A DNA stretch of 64,000 nt from Singulisphaera sp. GP187 (GTDB lineage: Bacteria > Planctomycetota > Phycisphaerae > Phycisphaerales > SM1A02). The notes under the pieces were generated by a model. It was not told the DNA's origin, ran no database searches, and saw only the letters and a list, made by a program, of their open reading frames with translations. Location of the stretch: NCBI GenBank assembly GCA_945862215.1, contig CAMAXY010000006.1, positions 1 through 64,000 on the forward strand, in the 5' to 3' direction. The position numbers were made by a program, and so were the translations under genes. This document shows positions 38,704-48,197 of this stretch, one piece after another (position 1 is the stretch's first letter; the number at the start of each line of letters is the position of its first letter).

Positions 38704-39333
38704 TTATTGAGCAGCAGCTGCTGCAACCGGCTTGCTTGATGTTTCTTCTGGCTTCACGAAAGGCATTCCAAGTTCAGCCAAGACAAGCCGGCTTTTCTTT
38801 GGATCGCTATGCGTGAAGACGATGTTGATGTTCATTCCGTGCGAGTGATTGATGTTTGCCATATTGATTTCAGGCCAAACAGCCTGTTCGCTCAATCCCA
38901 TCGCAAAGTTTCCTTGACGGTCGAATGTCTTGTCAGACACTCCGCGGAAATCCTTGATACGTGGCATAGCGAGGTTGATCAAACGATCAAGAAAATTCCA
39001 CATGCGCTCGCGGCGCAGAGTCACCATGAATGCACTTGGCGCACCTTCTCGAACCTTGAAGTTCGAAACTGCTTTCTTTGCCAGAATCATAATTGGCTTC
39101 TGTCCAGAGATTGTCGAGAGTGTGCCAATCACAGCGTCGCGATACTCAGGCTTCAGTTTCTGATTCTCGAGGTGACGACCAACTCCAACGTTGATCACAA
39201 CCTTGTCAATCCTTGGCAATTGATGAATGTTCTTCATGCCGAATTCCTTCAGAACTCGGGCGGAAACTTCTTCGCGATACGCCCGACGGAGTCGAGGTTC
39301 AGGAAGCGATGTTGGTATTTCTTTCTTGCTCAT
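38704..39333 (-). CDS. rplE: 50S ribosomal protein L5
   Basis: [45 protein letters not shown]; start at [10 protein letters not shown]. Confidence 0.95.
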   Translation of the reverse strand: MSKKEIPTSLPEPRLRRAYREEVSARVLKEFGMKNIHQLPRIDKVVINVGVGRHLENQKLKPEYRDAVIGTLSTISGQKPIMILAKKAVSNFKVREGAPSAFMVTLRRERMWNFLDRLINLAMPRIKDFRGVSDKTFDRQGNFAMGLSEQAVWPEINMANINHSHGMNINIVFTHSDPKKSRLVLAELGMPFVKPEETSSKPVAAAAAQ

Positions 39334-39343
39334 TGATACTCCT

Positions 39344-39697
39344 TCAGGACTTGGACTTGGTCTTGGACTTGGTCGCACGTCTCAGCACATGCAATTCACT
39401 ATTGTTTCGCGCTGAAAGACGAACCTTCGAACCATCAGGCTTGGTGACAAATCGAACGCGCGATGGTTTCCCATCAACGACGGGGCTGACATTGGAAATG
39501 TGAATCGAGAGTTCTTTCTCGATCACGAAACCCTTTGGCTGTTGCTGGTTGGGCTTCATATTGCGCTTGCGCACATTGACGCCTTTCACAATCACGCGCA
39601 TCGCCTTGCGATCCACTGTGATAATTTCACCAGTTTCACCGCGGTTATTTCCTGCGGTAACAACGACAAGATCGCCTTTTTTTACATGGAGCGGCAT
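39344..39697 (-). CDS. rplX: 50S ribosomal protein L24
   Basis: HVKKGDLVVVTAGNNRGETGEI (KOW). Confidence 0.94.
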   Translation of the reverse strand: MPLHVKKGDLVVVTAGNNRGETGEIITVDRKAMRVIVKGVNVRKRNMKPNQQQPKGFVIEKELSIHISNVSPVVDGKPSRVRFVTKPDGSKVRLSARNNSELHVLRRATKSKTKSKS

Positions 39698-39701
39698 GGG
39701 A

Positions 39702-40088
39702 TTAGACCACCTCTGGCGCGAGGGAAACGATTTTCATGTAATTCTTTTCCCGAAGTTCACGTGCAACCGCGCCGAAGATGCGCGTGCCCTTGGGATTACC
39801 ATCATCATCGATCAGAACGCATGCATTCGAATCGAACCGAACGTAGGAGCCGTCATTACGACGAACTGGATATTTGACGCGCACAATCACTGCAAGCGCT
39901 TTGTCCCCGGACTTCACGTCACCGTTGGGAATCGCTGCTTTGATTGCAACACGAACTCGATCGCCGACCGACATCGAAAGACGCGTGAAGCGTCCTCGAG
40001 CGGTACTTGATCCAAGCACACCGATCACCATGGCTTCACGTGCGCCACTGTTGTCGGCTACTTCAAGTCTGCTTTCTTTTTGAATCAT
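39702..40088 (-). CDS. rplN: 50S ribosomal protein L14
   Basis: [54 protein letters not shown]. Confidence 0.96.
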   Translation of the reverse strand: MIQKESRLEVADNSGAREAMVIGVLGSSTARGRFTRLSMSVGDRVRVAIKAAIPNGDVKSGDKALAVIVRVKYPVRRNDGSYVRFDSNACVLIDDDGNPKGTRIFGAVARELREKNYMKIVSLAPEVV

Positions 40089-40111
40089 CGCTGAGGTCTC
40101 CGTTAATTTCT

Positions 40112-40504
40112 TTACTTCTTGACTGACTTCTTTGGTGCTGATTTGCTCGCAGTTTTGGTCGCTGGTTTGCCTGCATCCTTCAAAGGATCTTTGGCCTTGA
40201 CTGCTTCGCCGTAAACCAATTCTGCCTTCATTGGTGCGCGTTCAACGATCCGAACAAGCGCCCAGCGCTTGGTTCGTGACACTGGACGGCACTCTGCGAT
40301 CTCCACGCGGTCACCCGCATGCGAGTCGTTGGTTTCATCATGAATCTGGAGAACTGTGCGCTTGCGGACATACTTTCCATAGCGTGGATGTCTGGCGGAA
40401 TATTGAATGACAACACGTCGTGTTCGATCTTGCACATCTCGATCGACCATGCCGATCAGGCGAGGGCTTTTCTCTGGAATCACAACTGGGGATTTACGAC
40501 TCAA
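40112..40504 (-). CDS. rpsQ: 30S ribosomal protein S17 with C-terminal extension
   Basis: [47 protein letters not shown]. Confidence 0.94.
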   Translation of the reverse strand: MSRKSPVVIPEKSPRLIGMVDRDVQDRTRRVVIQYSARHPRYGKYVRKRTVLQIHDETNDSHAGDRVEIAECRPVSRTKRWALVRIVERAPMKAELVYGEAVKAKDPLKDAGKPATKTASKSAPKKSVKK

Positions 40505-40833
40505 GACATCACCTTCTTTCCTTCAGCAAGCTTGCCGGCTTCGAGCTTCTTCAGATCGGATCTCTTTGCACCTGGCTTCTTGACAACTACTTTCTTAACG
40601 ACTGGAGCTTTCGCAACTTTCTTGCGAGAAAGTGGTGGATTCTTTGCAACTCGGCGCGACGACTCTTCAGTCAACAGCCGAGCGAGTTCGACTCGCATCT
40701 TGCCGAACTGAGAAGAGTCCTTGATCTTTTCAGTCACGACTTGCGACTTGAGATTGAACAGCGCGCGACGGACTCGGGCGCTTTCGAGGCCCAAGTCTTC
40801 GTCATTCATTTTCTTGATTTCATTCATTTCCAT
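40501..40833 (-). CDS. rpmC: 50S ribosomal protein L29 with Lys-rich C-terminal extension
   Basis: ARVRRALFNLKSQVVTEKIKDSSQFGKMRVELARLLTE core then KKVAKAPVVKKVVVKKPGAK tail. Confidence 0.9.
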   Translation of the reverse strand: MEMNEIKKMNDEDLGLESARVRRALFNLKSQVVTEKIKDSSQFGKMRVELARLLTEESSRRVAKNPPLSRKKVAKAPVVKKVVVKKPGAKRSDLKKLEAGKLAEGKKVMS

Positions 40834-40878
40834 TGATTCAGTTCCTTGCTTAAAAATCTATCTGGTGTATCTATCTCA

Positions 40879-41298
40879 TTACACTGCCAAACGACGGGCA
40901 ACCATTCTGCAGCGAATCGGCATCTTGTGCGCCACACGCGCCAAGGCTTGCTTCGCCAAATCTTCTGGGACACCTTCGACTTCGAAGAGAATTGTTCCAG
41001 GCTTCACGCATGCTGCCCAATATTCGACTTCAGCTTTTCCAGTACCCATTCGGGTTTCCAAAGGCTTCTTCGAAATCGGCTTCTCTGGGAAAACTCGAAT
41101 ATAGAGTTTGCCTTGGCGACGAAGGAAATGCTGAGCTGCAATACGGCCTGCGTCGATTTGACGACCGCTCAGCCACACTGTTTCCAGTGATTGCAATCCA
41201 TAATCTCCGTATGCGACATAGTTGCCGCGTGTTGCGCAGCCCTTCATCTTGCCGCGCTGTTGCTTGCGGTACTTGACTCGTGATGGAAGTAGTTTCAT
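40879..41298 (-). CDS. rplP: 50S ribosomal protein L16
   Basis: MKLLPSRVKYRKQQRGKMKGCATRGN; RVFPEKPISKKPLETRMGTGK. Confidence 0.96.
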   Translation of the reverse strand: MKLLPSRVKYRKQQRGKMKGCATRGNYVAYGDYGLQSLETVWLSGRQIDAGRIAAQHFLRRQGKLYIRVFPEKPISKKPLETRMGTGKAEVEYWAACVKPGTILFEVEGVPEDLAKQALARVAHKMPIRCRMVARRLAV

Positions 41299-41329
41299 GT
41301 CTTCTTTTCTTTTCTGGGTTCAGTTCAGA

Positions 41330-42037
41330 TCAGCGTCTTCCACGCGCACGGGCTCGGCCACCCGCTGCATTGGATTGATATTCGGGTTGAGTTTCAGCAG
41401 CGGAATACATGCCGCGATAGACCCACACTTTGACGCCAAGTGCGCCATAGGTTGTGAATGAATGCGCGAGCGCGTAATCAACATGTGCCTGCAAGGTTGA
41501 ACGTGGAATCGATCCAAGTCGCATATCAAGTGTTCGGCTCATTTCTGCGCCGCCCAAACGACCTGCCAAGAGAATTCGAATTCCCTTTGCACCATTCTGC
41601 ATTGCACTTTCGCAGCGCTGCTTGATGAGGCGACGAAAATTCGCGCGCTTCTTCAATTGTTCAGCCATTGTTTCTGCGATGAGTCTTGCATCAATTTCTG
41701 GATTGCGCACTTCAACAACATTGACGGCGACTTTGCGACTCGTCAACGCTTGAAGTTCATTCACTAATTGTTCCTTCCCGGAACCCTTCAGTCCAAGTAC
41801 TTGGCCTGGACGCGCCGTCTTGATGACGACAGTTAATTCTTCGCGCGTTCTCTCGATGAGAATGTCGCTCACCGCCGCAAAGGGAGGTGTGCGATTCAGT
41901 CGCTTGTCAATGAACTGGCGGATCTTGTAATCCTCGACCAACAATTCACCAAAGAGAGCTTTTGGAGCAAACCAACGACTCTTGTGCGCTTCAGTGATGC
42001 CGACTCGAAAACCAAATGGATGTGTTTTTTGACCCAT
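41330..42037 (-). CDS. rpsC: 30S ribosomal protein S3
   Basis: MGQKTHPFGFRVGITEAHKSRWFA; GVKVWVYRGMYS. Confidence 0.96.
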   Translation of the reverse strand: MGQKTHPFGFRVGITEAHKSRWFAPKALFGELLVEDYKIRQFIDKRLNRTPPFAAVSDILIERTREELTVVIKTARPGQVLGLKGSGKEQLVNELQALTSRKVAVNVVEVRNPEIDARLIAETMAEQLKKRANFRRLIKQRCESAMQNGAKGIRILLAGRLGGAEMSRTLDMRLGSIPRSTLQAHVDYALAHSFTTYGALGVKVWVYRGMYSAAETQPEYQSNAAGGRARARGRR

Positions 42038-42047
42038 ATTGAAAGCC

Positions 42048-42383
42048 TCAGGATTTGCGCTCAGCGACAGTCACATAGATATGACATGTTCGCTTCTTGA
42101 TTGGATGTGAGCGCCCACGGTCTTTCGGCTGAAAGCGCTTGATGATTGGACCTTCGTCCACCTTTGTTTCTTTGATGAAGAGCGAGCCAACATCGGCATC
42201 CTTCTCTTCTGCATTGGCGATTGCGCTCTTGAGCACAACCTTCACGAACACTGCACCGCGGCGCGGGCTGAAGTCCAGACGAGCCATTGCACTTGCGACA
42301 TCAAGTCCGCGGATCATGTCAATGACCAAACGAACTTTTCGCGGTGCGATTCGGCAGTGACGATGTGTAGCTGTATATGCCAT
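42048..42383 (-). CDS. rplV: 50S ribosomal protein L22
   Basis: RIAPRKVRLVIDMIRGLDVASAMARLDFSPRRGA; GRSHPIKKRTCHIYVTV. Confidence 0.95.
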   Translation of the reverse strand: MAYTATHRHCRIAPRKVRLVIDMIRGLDVASAMARLDFSPRRGAVFVKVVLKSAIANAEEKDADVGSLFIKETKVDEGPIIKRFQPKDRGRSHPIKKRTCHIYVTVAERKS

Positions 42384-42406
42384 AGGTATCTCCAGATGAA
42401 TCAGAT

Positions 42407-42697
42407 TCAGGACTTCTCGCCGCCGGCGATGCCTTCCTTCTTGTTCGTGTGTCCTCGGAAGGAACGCGTCATTGAAAACTCGCCAAGCTTGTGTCCAACC
42501 ATGTCTTCGGTCACGAAGACATCAATGAACATGCGTCCGTTGTGCACTTGAAATGTCGTACCCACAAATTCGGGAACGATCGTGCATGCGCGGCGCCAAG
42601 TCTTGATTGGCAGACGTCGGCTTCCCGGTTGAATTGCTTCGACCTTGCGGAAGAGCTTTTCGTCAACTGCGGGACCTTTCTTTGATGATCGAGACAT
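42407..42697 (-). CDS. rpsS: 30S ribosomal protein S19
   Basis: [62 protein letters not shown]. Confidence 0.96.
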   Translation of the reverse strand: MSRSSKKGPAVDEKLFRKVEAIQPGSRRLPIKTWRRACTIVPEFVGTTFQVHNGRMFIDVFVTEDMVGHKLGEFSMTRSFRGHTNKKEGIAGGEKS

Positions 42698-42730
42698 GTT
42701 TCGTAATCTCCTGAGTAAATAGACCGAAAA

Positions 42731-43585
42731 TTAGACTTTCAATTGACCGTAACGACGACTGAATCGACGTCGAAGAATTCGTTCATCACTAGCCTTGCCG
42801 CGCAAACGAGTGCGACCGCCCTTTGATGGTGTGTTGCTTGCATTCGATGGAATCTGTCCACCCTTCGAACGACCTTCACCACCTCCGTGCGGATGCTGAT
42901 GATGACTCATCGCCATACCGCGAGTGCGTGGACGTCGTCCGAGCCAACGAGCGCGACCTGCTTTGCCAAGTTTGACAAGAGCATGATCTGCGTTTCCGAC
43001 CGGACCGATTGTTGCGCGACAATCGAGAGAGACCTGACGAATTTCGCCAGATGGCATCACGAGAGTTGCGAAACGACCTTCTTTATTTGTCAGACGAGCT
43101 GACATTCCTGCAGAGCGAACTAATTGTGCGCCGCGTCCAGGAACCATTTCGATTGCGTGCAGTTCGAGACCTGTTGGAATATGACGAAGGGTCATGCAAT
43201 TTCCAACATCAGGATCGATCTGCTTTGCCGAACTGAGAACATTCGATCCAACCTTGATGTTCTTTGGAGCAAGGATGTATCGCATGCTTCCATCTGCATA
43301 CTTCAGAAGCGCAAGATGGCACGAGCGATTTGGATCGTATTCAACTCCGACGACCAAAGCTGGCTCATCATCTTTCGTACGACGCCAATCAATGAGACGA
43401 TAGCGGCGCTTATGTCCACCACCCTGTTGAATGACGGTCAACTTTCCTTGGCAATTTCGTCCACCAGTTTTTGGCAATGGACGAAGCAGGCTTTTTTCTG
43501 GCTTCTTCTTGGTGACTTCAGTGTGCAAATTGACCGACGCGTTGCGGCGGCTATTCGTGACTGGTTTATAAACTCGAATCGTCAT
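42731..43585 (-). CDS. rplB: 50S ribosomal protein L2
   Basis: VGNADHALVKLGKAGRARWLGRRPRTRGMAMSHHQHPHGGGEGRSKGG. Confidence 0.96.
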   Translation of the reverse strand: MTIRVYKPVTNSRRNASVNLHTEVTKKKPEKSLLRPLPKTGGRNCQGKLTVIQQGGGHKRRYRLIDWRRTKDDEPALVVGVEYDPNRSCHLALLKYADGSMRYILAPKNIKVGSNVLSSAKQIDPDVGNCMTLRHIPTGLELHAIEMVPGRGAQLVRSAGMSARLTNKEGRFATLVMPSGEIRQVSLDCRATIGPVGNADHALVKLGKAGRARWLGRRPRTRGMAMSHHQHPHGGGEGRSKGGQIPSNASNTPSKGGRTRLRGKASDERILRRRFSRRYGQLKV

Positions 43586-43609
43586 GGGTTTCTATGCTCC
43601 AGTATCAAA

Positions 43610-43888
43610 TCAGAAGAGTTCGATCCGGTCTTCGGGATGCACACGAACGATCGCATGCTTGACCCACTTGCCTGGAATGAGACCAAATTTCGCGCGGCGA
43701 TCTTCGCCTTTTCGGTTGTTGACGCTGACGCCAAGAACACGAACTTTGTAGAGCGCAACAACAGCCAACTTGACGTCAGTCTTGTTTGCTCGACCGTCGA
43801 TCTCGAAGGTGTAGCGATTGACATCGCTCGCGCCTGCGTTTGCTTTTTCGGTGATCAGAGGGCGACGAATGACTTCGGTCGGAATCAT
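43610..43888 (-). CDS. rplW: 50S ribosomal protein L23
   Basis: VIRRPLITEKANAGASDVNRYTFEIDGRANKTDVKLAVVALYKVRV. Confidence 0.94.
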   Translation of the reverse strand: MIPTEVIRRPLITEKANAGASDVNRYTFEIDGRANKTDVKLAVVALYKVRVLGVSVNNRKGEDRRAKFGLIPGKWVKHAIVRVHPEDRIELF

Positions 43889-44541
43889 GATTTGACCTCT
43901 TCTGAATTTGCAAAACAACTTTCGTCGAGGAATGCAACCAATGTTGCACGGTCAATCACCAGAAATCGGTGATTGAGCAACTCGAACACGTTGAGTTGAT
44001 CGACACGAATGGTCGAGGAATATGGCAAGTTCGCAGCGCTTTGTCGAGCGACATCGTTCTTCGGATCGAGCGCAATCAAACAGGTTCGATTGATGCCCAC
44101 AACCGTGAGCAAATCTGCAAACACAGTGGTCTTTCCCGAAGCGAGATTGAGATGATCAAAGCATTTCACTTCGCCGTCAACAAGCTTCGCGAGCAAAGCG
44201 TTGCGGTTGGCGAGACGTCGCATCTTTCTTGGAAGTGACGAACGCAAATCTTCGCGCGTTCGCGTCTTTGCGAACGCAACTCCACCACCCTTGCGGATTG
44301 GAGAACGAACGGCGCCTGCGCGAGCTCCACCCGTTCCTTTTTGCTTGTAAATCTTGCGAGTCGAACCATGAACGCTTCCGCGACTCTTGGTTCGGGCAGA
44401 GCCTTGTCTTTGGTTCAAGTGAACCGCAACATAAGCTTGCTTCAGTAATGCAAAGCGAACTTCGCCGCCGAGCGTTACAGGGTCGATCTTAAGAGAGTCG
44501 ACCTTCTTACCGTCATGAGAATAGATTGGTAAATCAATCAT
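43885..44541 (-). CDS. rplD: 50S ribosomal protein L4
   Basis: YVAVHLNQRQGSARTKSRGSVHGSTRKIYKQKGTGGARAGAVRSPIRKGGGVAF. Confidence 0.95.
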   Translation of the reverse strand: MIDLPIYSHDGKKVDSLKIDPVTLGGEVRFALLKQAYVAVHLNQRQGSARTKSRGSVHGSTRKIYKQKGTGGARAGAVRSPIRKGGGVAFAKTRTREDLRSSLPRKMRRLANRNALLAKLVDGEVKCFDHLNLASGKTTVFADLLTVVGINRTCLIALDPKNDVARQSAANLPYSSTIRVDQLNVFELLNHRFLVIDRATLVAFLDESCFANSEEVKS

Positions 44542-44722
44542 TTCGTATTTCCTTCGGCGATATATCGCCGTTTTCGCCTTGCTCTCCCGACGCCAATCAC
44601 AACAGGCGGTGGGTAGAGTTTGACTTGGATGATGTTCAAGTTGTCCTTGTCGTGTGGTTCCCGAGGGCTTTCGCCGGTTGGGCCTTCACAACAAAGCACG
44701 ACGTCCGTGAGAAAAATGACGT

Positions 44723-45409
44723 CTATGCCTTGGCCTGGAGCCTTGCCTTTGGTTTGTAGAGCCGAATTGCAGCTCGAACAGTGAGATAGCCAGAGTTTGC
44801 GCCGGGGACCGCCCCCTTCACAATAAGTAAATTCTTTTCAGCGTCGATGCTGATGACATCGAGACTTCGTGTTGTGACGCGCTCGTTGCCGAGGCGACCG
44901 GGCATCTTCTTGCCCTTCTTGATTTTTGCACCGTGTCCACGATCCGTTCCGTGACTTCCGATGGAACCAGGTGAACGATGCTTGCGCTCAGTACCGTGCG
45001 ATGCGCAAAGACCCTTGAAGCGATACGCCTTCATAACTCCGGCGAATCCTTTTCCCTTGCTCGTTCCGATGACATCGACAAACTTCACATTGCTGAAGGT
45101 CGAGGCGTCAATCATTTGACCGAGAGTGAATGCTTCTGCTTCCGCATCGTTCGCCAAGCGAATCTCGCTGTGCACGCGCTTTGGAGCAACTCCAGCTTTT
45201 GCATCGTGACCGATGACTGGCATCGAACTTCGGCGTGGCTTGACATCTTCGTATGCAAGTTGAACTGCGCTGTATCCGTCCTTCGCATTCGTCTTCACTT
45301 GTGTGACGAAACATGGTCCAGCGGAAATCACGGTGACTGGAATATTTCGACCATCGTCGAGAAACCAACGAGTCATTCCAATTTTTCGTCCGATGATTGC
45401 AGTGTTCAT
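44723..45409 (-). CDS. rplC: 50S ribosomal protein L3
   Basis: IGRKIGMTRWF; KGKGFAGVMKAYRFKGLCASHGTERKHRSPGSIGSHGTDRGHGAKIKKGKKMPGRLGNERVT. Confidence 0.95.
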   Translation of the reverse strand: MNTAIIGRKIGMTRWFLDDGRNIPVTVISAGPCFVTQVKTNAKDGYSAVQLAYEDVKPRRSSMPVIGHDAKAGVAPKRVHSEIRLANDAEAEAFTLGQMIDASTFSNVKFVDVIGTSKGKGFAGVMKAYRFKGLCASHGTERKHRSPGSIGSHGTDRGHGAKIKKGKKMPGRLGNERVTTRSLDVISIDAEKNLLIVKGAVPGANSGYLTVRAAIRLYKPKARLQAKA

Positions 45410-45429
45410 TTGATGCGACTCCGTAAAAC

Positions 45430-45735
45430 TTAGGCTTTGATTTTCACAAACACGCCGGCCGGAACCACGAGACGGTTCAATGCATCGACGGTCTTGGAAT
45501 TTGGATCTGAGATATCGATGATTCGCTTATGAGTTCGGATTTCGAACTGTTCGCGGCTCTTCTTATCGATGAAAGGCGATCGGTTGACGGTATAGATTTC
45601 GCGGCGAGTCGGCAACGGAACTGGTCCCGCCACACGTGCGCCACTGATCTTTGTTTGCTCCACGATTTCACGGGCGCTGGCATCCAGCACCTGATGGTCG
45701 TACGCTTCGAGTCTTATGCGAATAGTTCCGTTCAT
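45430..45735 (-). CDS. rpsJ: 30S ribosomal protein S10
   Basis: [67 protein letters not shown]. Confidence 0.96.
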   Translation of the reverse strand: MNGTIRIRLEAYDHQVLDASAREIVEQTKISGARVAGPVPLPTRREIYTVNRSPFIDKKSREQFEIRTHKRIIDISDPNSKTVDALNRLVVPAGVFVKIKA

Positions 45736-45767
45736 AGTAGTTCCCCTAGATCAGGGGCGAATCGGCG

Positions 45768-45795
45768 ATGATATCGACTTGCGTGAAACTGTCAA
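45768..45795 (-). promoter_or_regulatory. Promoter of the ribosomal superoperon: TTGACA-N16-TATCAT
   Basis: Minus strand TTGACAgtttcacgcaagtcgaTATCAT upstream of rpsJ. Confidence 0.7.
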
Positions 45796-45829
45796 CTGCT
45801 TTGGAAAGTTGGGCCGATGTTTCAATTCA

Positions 45830-47422
45830 ATGAAACTTAGAGTTCTCGCGATCGTCCTCTTTTTCATTGCTGGCTTGCCATTTCAGGCAGAGGCAAGCGG
45901 CGCAAAATTGATGGGAATTTATAGTCAGTCTGATAATAACACGACTCTAAAGCCAAAAACTCCACCTTCGAGAAAAAAGATCCCTTCGACTGGGTCGCCA
46001 ACGCCAGCTGCGCCAGCGGCAAAACCCGCAACGGTTCAGCCAACCCCCGCTGTAACCCCCGCCGTAACCCCCGCTGCAACCCCCGCGCCGGCAAAATCTG
46101 CACTGAAAACAACGGGCTCACTTGACGCAAACATTCTCGTTCTGGAATCTCTTGGAATAAGATTTCGTCCAATTTCAGGGGCAATTTTGACAAAGCCAGT
46201 GACAGGTGCAATGCCGATCTATACGGTCGATGACTCGAGTGATCCTGCGCGATATCACTTGCAGATTCAGACTCTTGTTTCGGGCTTGAGCGAGCCAAAC
46301 CCACAAGCACAAGTCAACGAATACCTCGAGTCTATGAGGAAAAAGAATCAAAAATTTACTGTTCTTTTGAATGAACCGTGGATTCATCCCAAGGCAGATG
46401 GCCACATCTTGTTCACACAAACTGATCTTGGAGAAGGTGTCGTTGCTGTGCAGGGATGGTTGATTCTGCAAACAGGGCCATTTGAATTTCTTGTTGTGAA
46501 TACTCTGACATCGCGCGAGGACTTTCTTGCAATTCGCTCGACGCTTGAGGAAAGTTTTCACACAATTGAATTAGATGATTTGCAAAAATTAGCAGCAAAA
46601 CGTGTAGATCGGCTTCGATCTGGGAACGATTTACTGCAAGCGATGACCCCAGAAAAAATGAAGGCACTTTGTGGCGGAGAACCTCGATTGTTTCGAGTCT
46701 GGCAAGCTGTTGATGGTGGGCAAGAAAAGGAAATTGGTTATTACCGAGTGACTGTTCTGGCAGGAACACTCAGCGATGCATCTGGTGAAAACCCAGTGAA
46801 AACCAAGGAGAATCCTACGGGTTTGCTCGTGCTGGTCCAAGGCCGAACCATCATCGATCCTGCCACGGGGCGATTTTCAGATATGGAGGCTCGCTTCTGG
46901 TCTGCTTGGAATCACGAAAGCGAAGCATGGACCAGTCGGGTCACTGAGCGAGGCGGCAAGCTGAAAGAAAAATCGATTGCGCAAACGGGTCTTCGCTCGC
47001 CAAGAGCAACTGGAAATCCACGGCAAGTGTTGACCGTGATCAACGCCAATGCGCAATCAAGAACACGCGACGAAAAAGAATGGACTGTCCCATCTGGGAT
47101 TTATCTTTCGCAAGCTGAATTGTTGGTCTTGGGAGAACTCTTGCCGCGTGAGGAAATACAAGCCGCTCTCAACTTTGCTTTTTATGCATTTGATCCTCGC
47201 TCGATGAGCATGCCTCAAAGAGCAGAAAGTTGGACGCACGCTGCAGATGGACAATGGATGCTCGTGACTCAACCCGGTATCGACGAGAGCGCGGAAGTGA
47301 CTTGGCATGACGCAAAGGGTCGTCTTATACGACGATCAGAACCGGGAGGATTCATGACTGAAATCTGTTTACCACGCCAGCTTCAGCAAATTTGGAGTGG
47401 AAAAGGTTTGCAAATTCGATGA
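45830..47422 (+). CDS. Hypothetical secreted protein with Pro/Thr/Ala-rich linker
   Basis: Signal peptide MKLRVLAIVLFFIAGLPFQAEASG; TPAVTPAVTPAATPAPAK tandem repeat; no recognised domain. Confidence 0.65.
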   Translation: MKLRVLAIVLFFIAGLPFQAEASGAKLMGIYSQSDNNTTLKPKTPPSRKKIPSTGSPTPAAPAAKPATVQPTPAVTPAVTPAATPAPAKSALKTTGSLDANILVLESLGIRFRPISGAILTKPVTGAMPIYTVDDSSDPARYHLQIQTLVSGLSEPNPQAQVNEYLESMRKKNQKFTVLLNEPWIHPKADGHILFTQTDLGEGVVAVQGWLILQTGPFEFLVVNTLTSREDFLAIRSTLEESFHTIELDDLQKLAAKRVDRLRSGNDLLQAMTPEKMKALCGGEPRLFRVWQAVDGGQEKEIGYYRVTVLAGTLSDASGENPVKTKENPTGLLVLVQGRTIIDPATGRFSDMEARFWSAWNHESEAWTSRVTERGGKLKEKSIAQTGLRSPRATGNPRQVLTVINANAQSRTRDEKEWTVPSGIYLSQAELLVLGELLPREEIQAALNFAFYAFDPRSMSMPQRAESWTHAADGQWMLVTQPGIDESAEVTWHDAKGRLIRRSEPGGFMTEICLPRQLQQIWSGKGLQIR

Positions 47423-48183
47423 TGAATGTGCGCACAAAAGTGCGATTGATCTTGCTGTGTGCGCTGCCGATTTCGTGCGCAGCCCCAAGTGGAAATGTGA
47501 AGACTTCGCCGATTCTCTTTGAAATTCTTTCGACTTCGAGCGCTCCATTTGCCGTCGATGCGACGGATCAGATCGCTGCGATGGATGCAAACTGGACATG
47601 GCAACTGGTCGATGTAAATGGCCGCGCGACAGGCGATCCCGTCATTGCGACTCTGGCAGTTTCGACTGAATTACACCGAGGAATGTGGATGATTCCAATG
47701 ATTGATGGAGACCGGGAATTTGTTTCACTCGCAAACAACGGCGACATCTCGCTTGTCGCTGTTGAAGCACCCAATGACCAAGCAATAAGCATCTTCACAC
47801 CTCCGTTGGTTCTTGCTCCAAGACAAATGCACATGGGTGAAATCTTTGCATCATCAAGTTTGATGCGCGTTGATTGGATGGATGATGGCGGAGAGAGAGA
47901 CCGAGGTATCGGCGAGCGAACAACACGCATCCTTCGCGCAGAGAAAGTTCGGACACCGCTTGGTGAATTCCAAACGATGCGCGTTGAAACAAAGTTCGAA
48001 GCTGTCCTGCGTTTTGCAAAGGCGCAGCGTTCCACAACGCTTTGGATCGCAGCGGGGATCGGTCCAGTTGCAGAAGAATGGCATGGGAAGGTGACAGTTA
48101 TGGGAATCTCAATCTCGAATGATGCTGGAACTGCAGTACGAATTTCTGCAATTCCCCCTGCGCAAGACAAGACTCCCCCCTAG
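47419..48183 (+). CDS. Hypothetical lipoprotein
   Basis: Lipobox-like LCALPISC near the N-terminus; translationally overlapping with the preceding gene. Confidence 0.6.
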   Translation: MMNVRTKVRLILLCALPISCAAPSGNVKTSPILFEILSTSSAPFAVDATDQIAAMDANWTWQLVDVNGRATGDPVIATLAVSTELHRGMWMIPMIDGDREFVSLANNGDISLVAVEAPNDQAISIFTPPLVLAPRQMHMGEIFASSSLMRVDWMDDGGERDRGIGERTTRILRAEKVRTPLGEFQTMRVETKFEAVLRFAKAQRSTTLWIAAGIGPVAEEWHGKVTVMGISISNDAGTAVRISAIPPAQDKTPP

Positions 48184-48197
48184 AGTGATATCAATTG

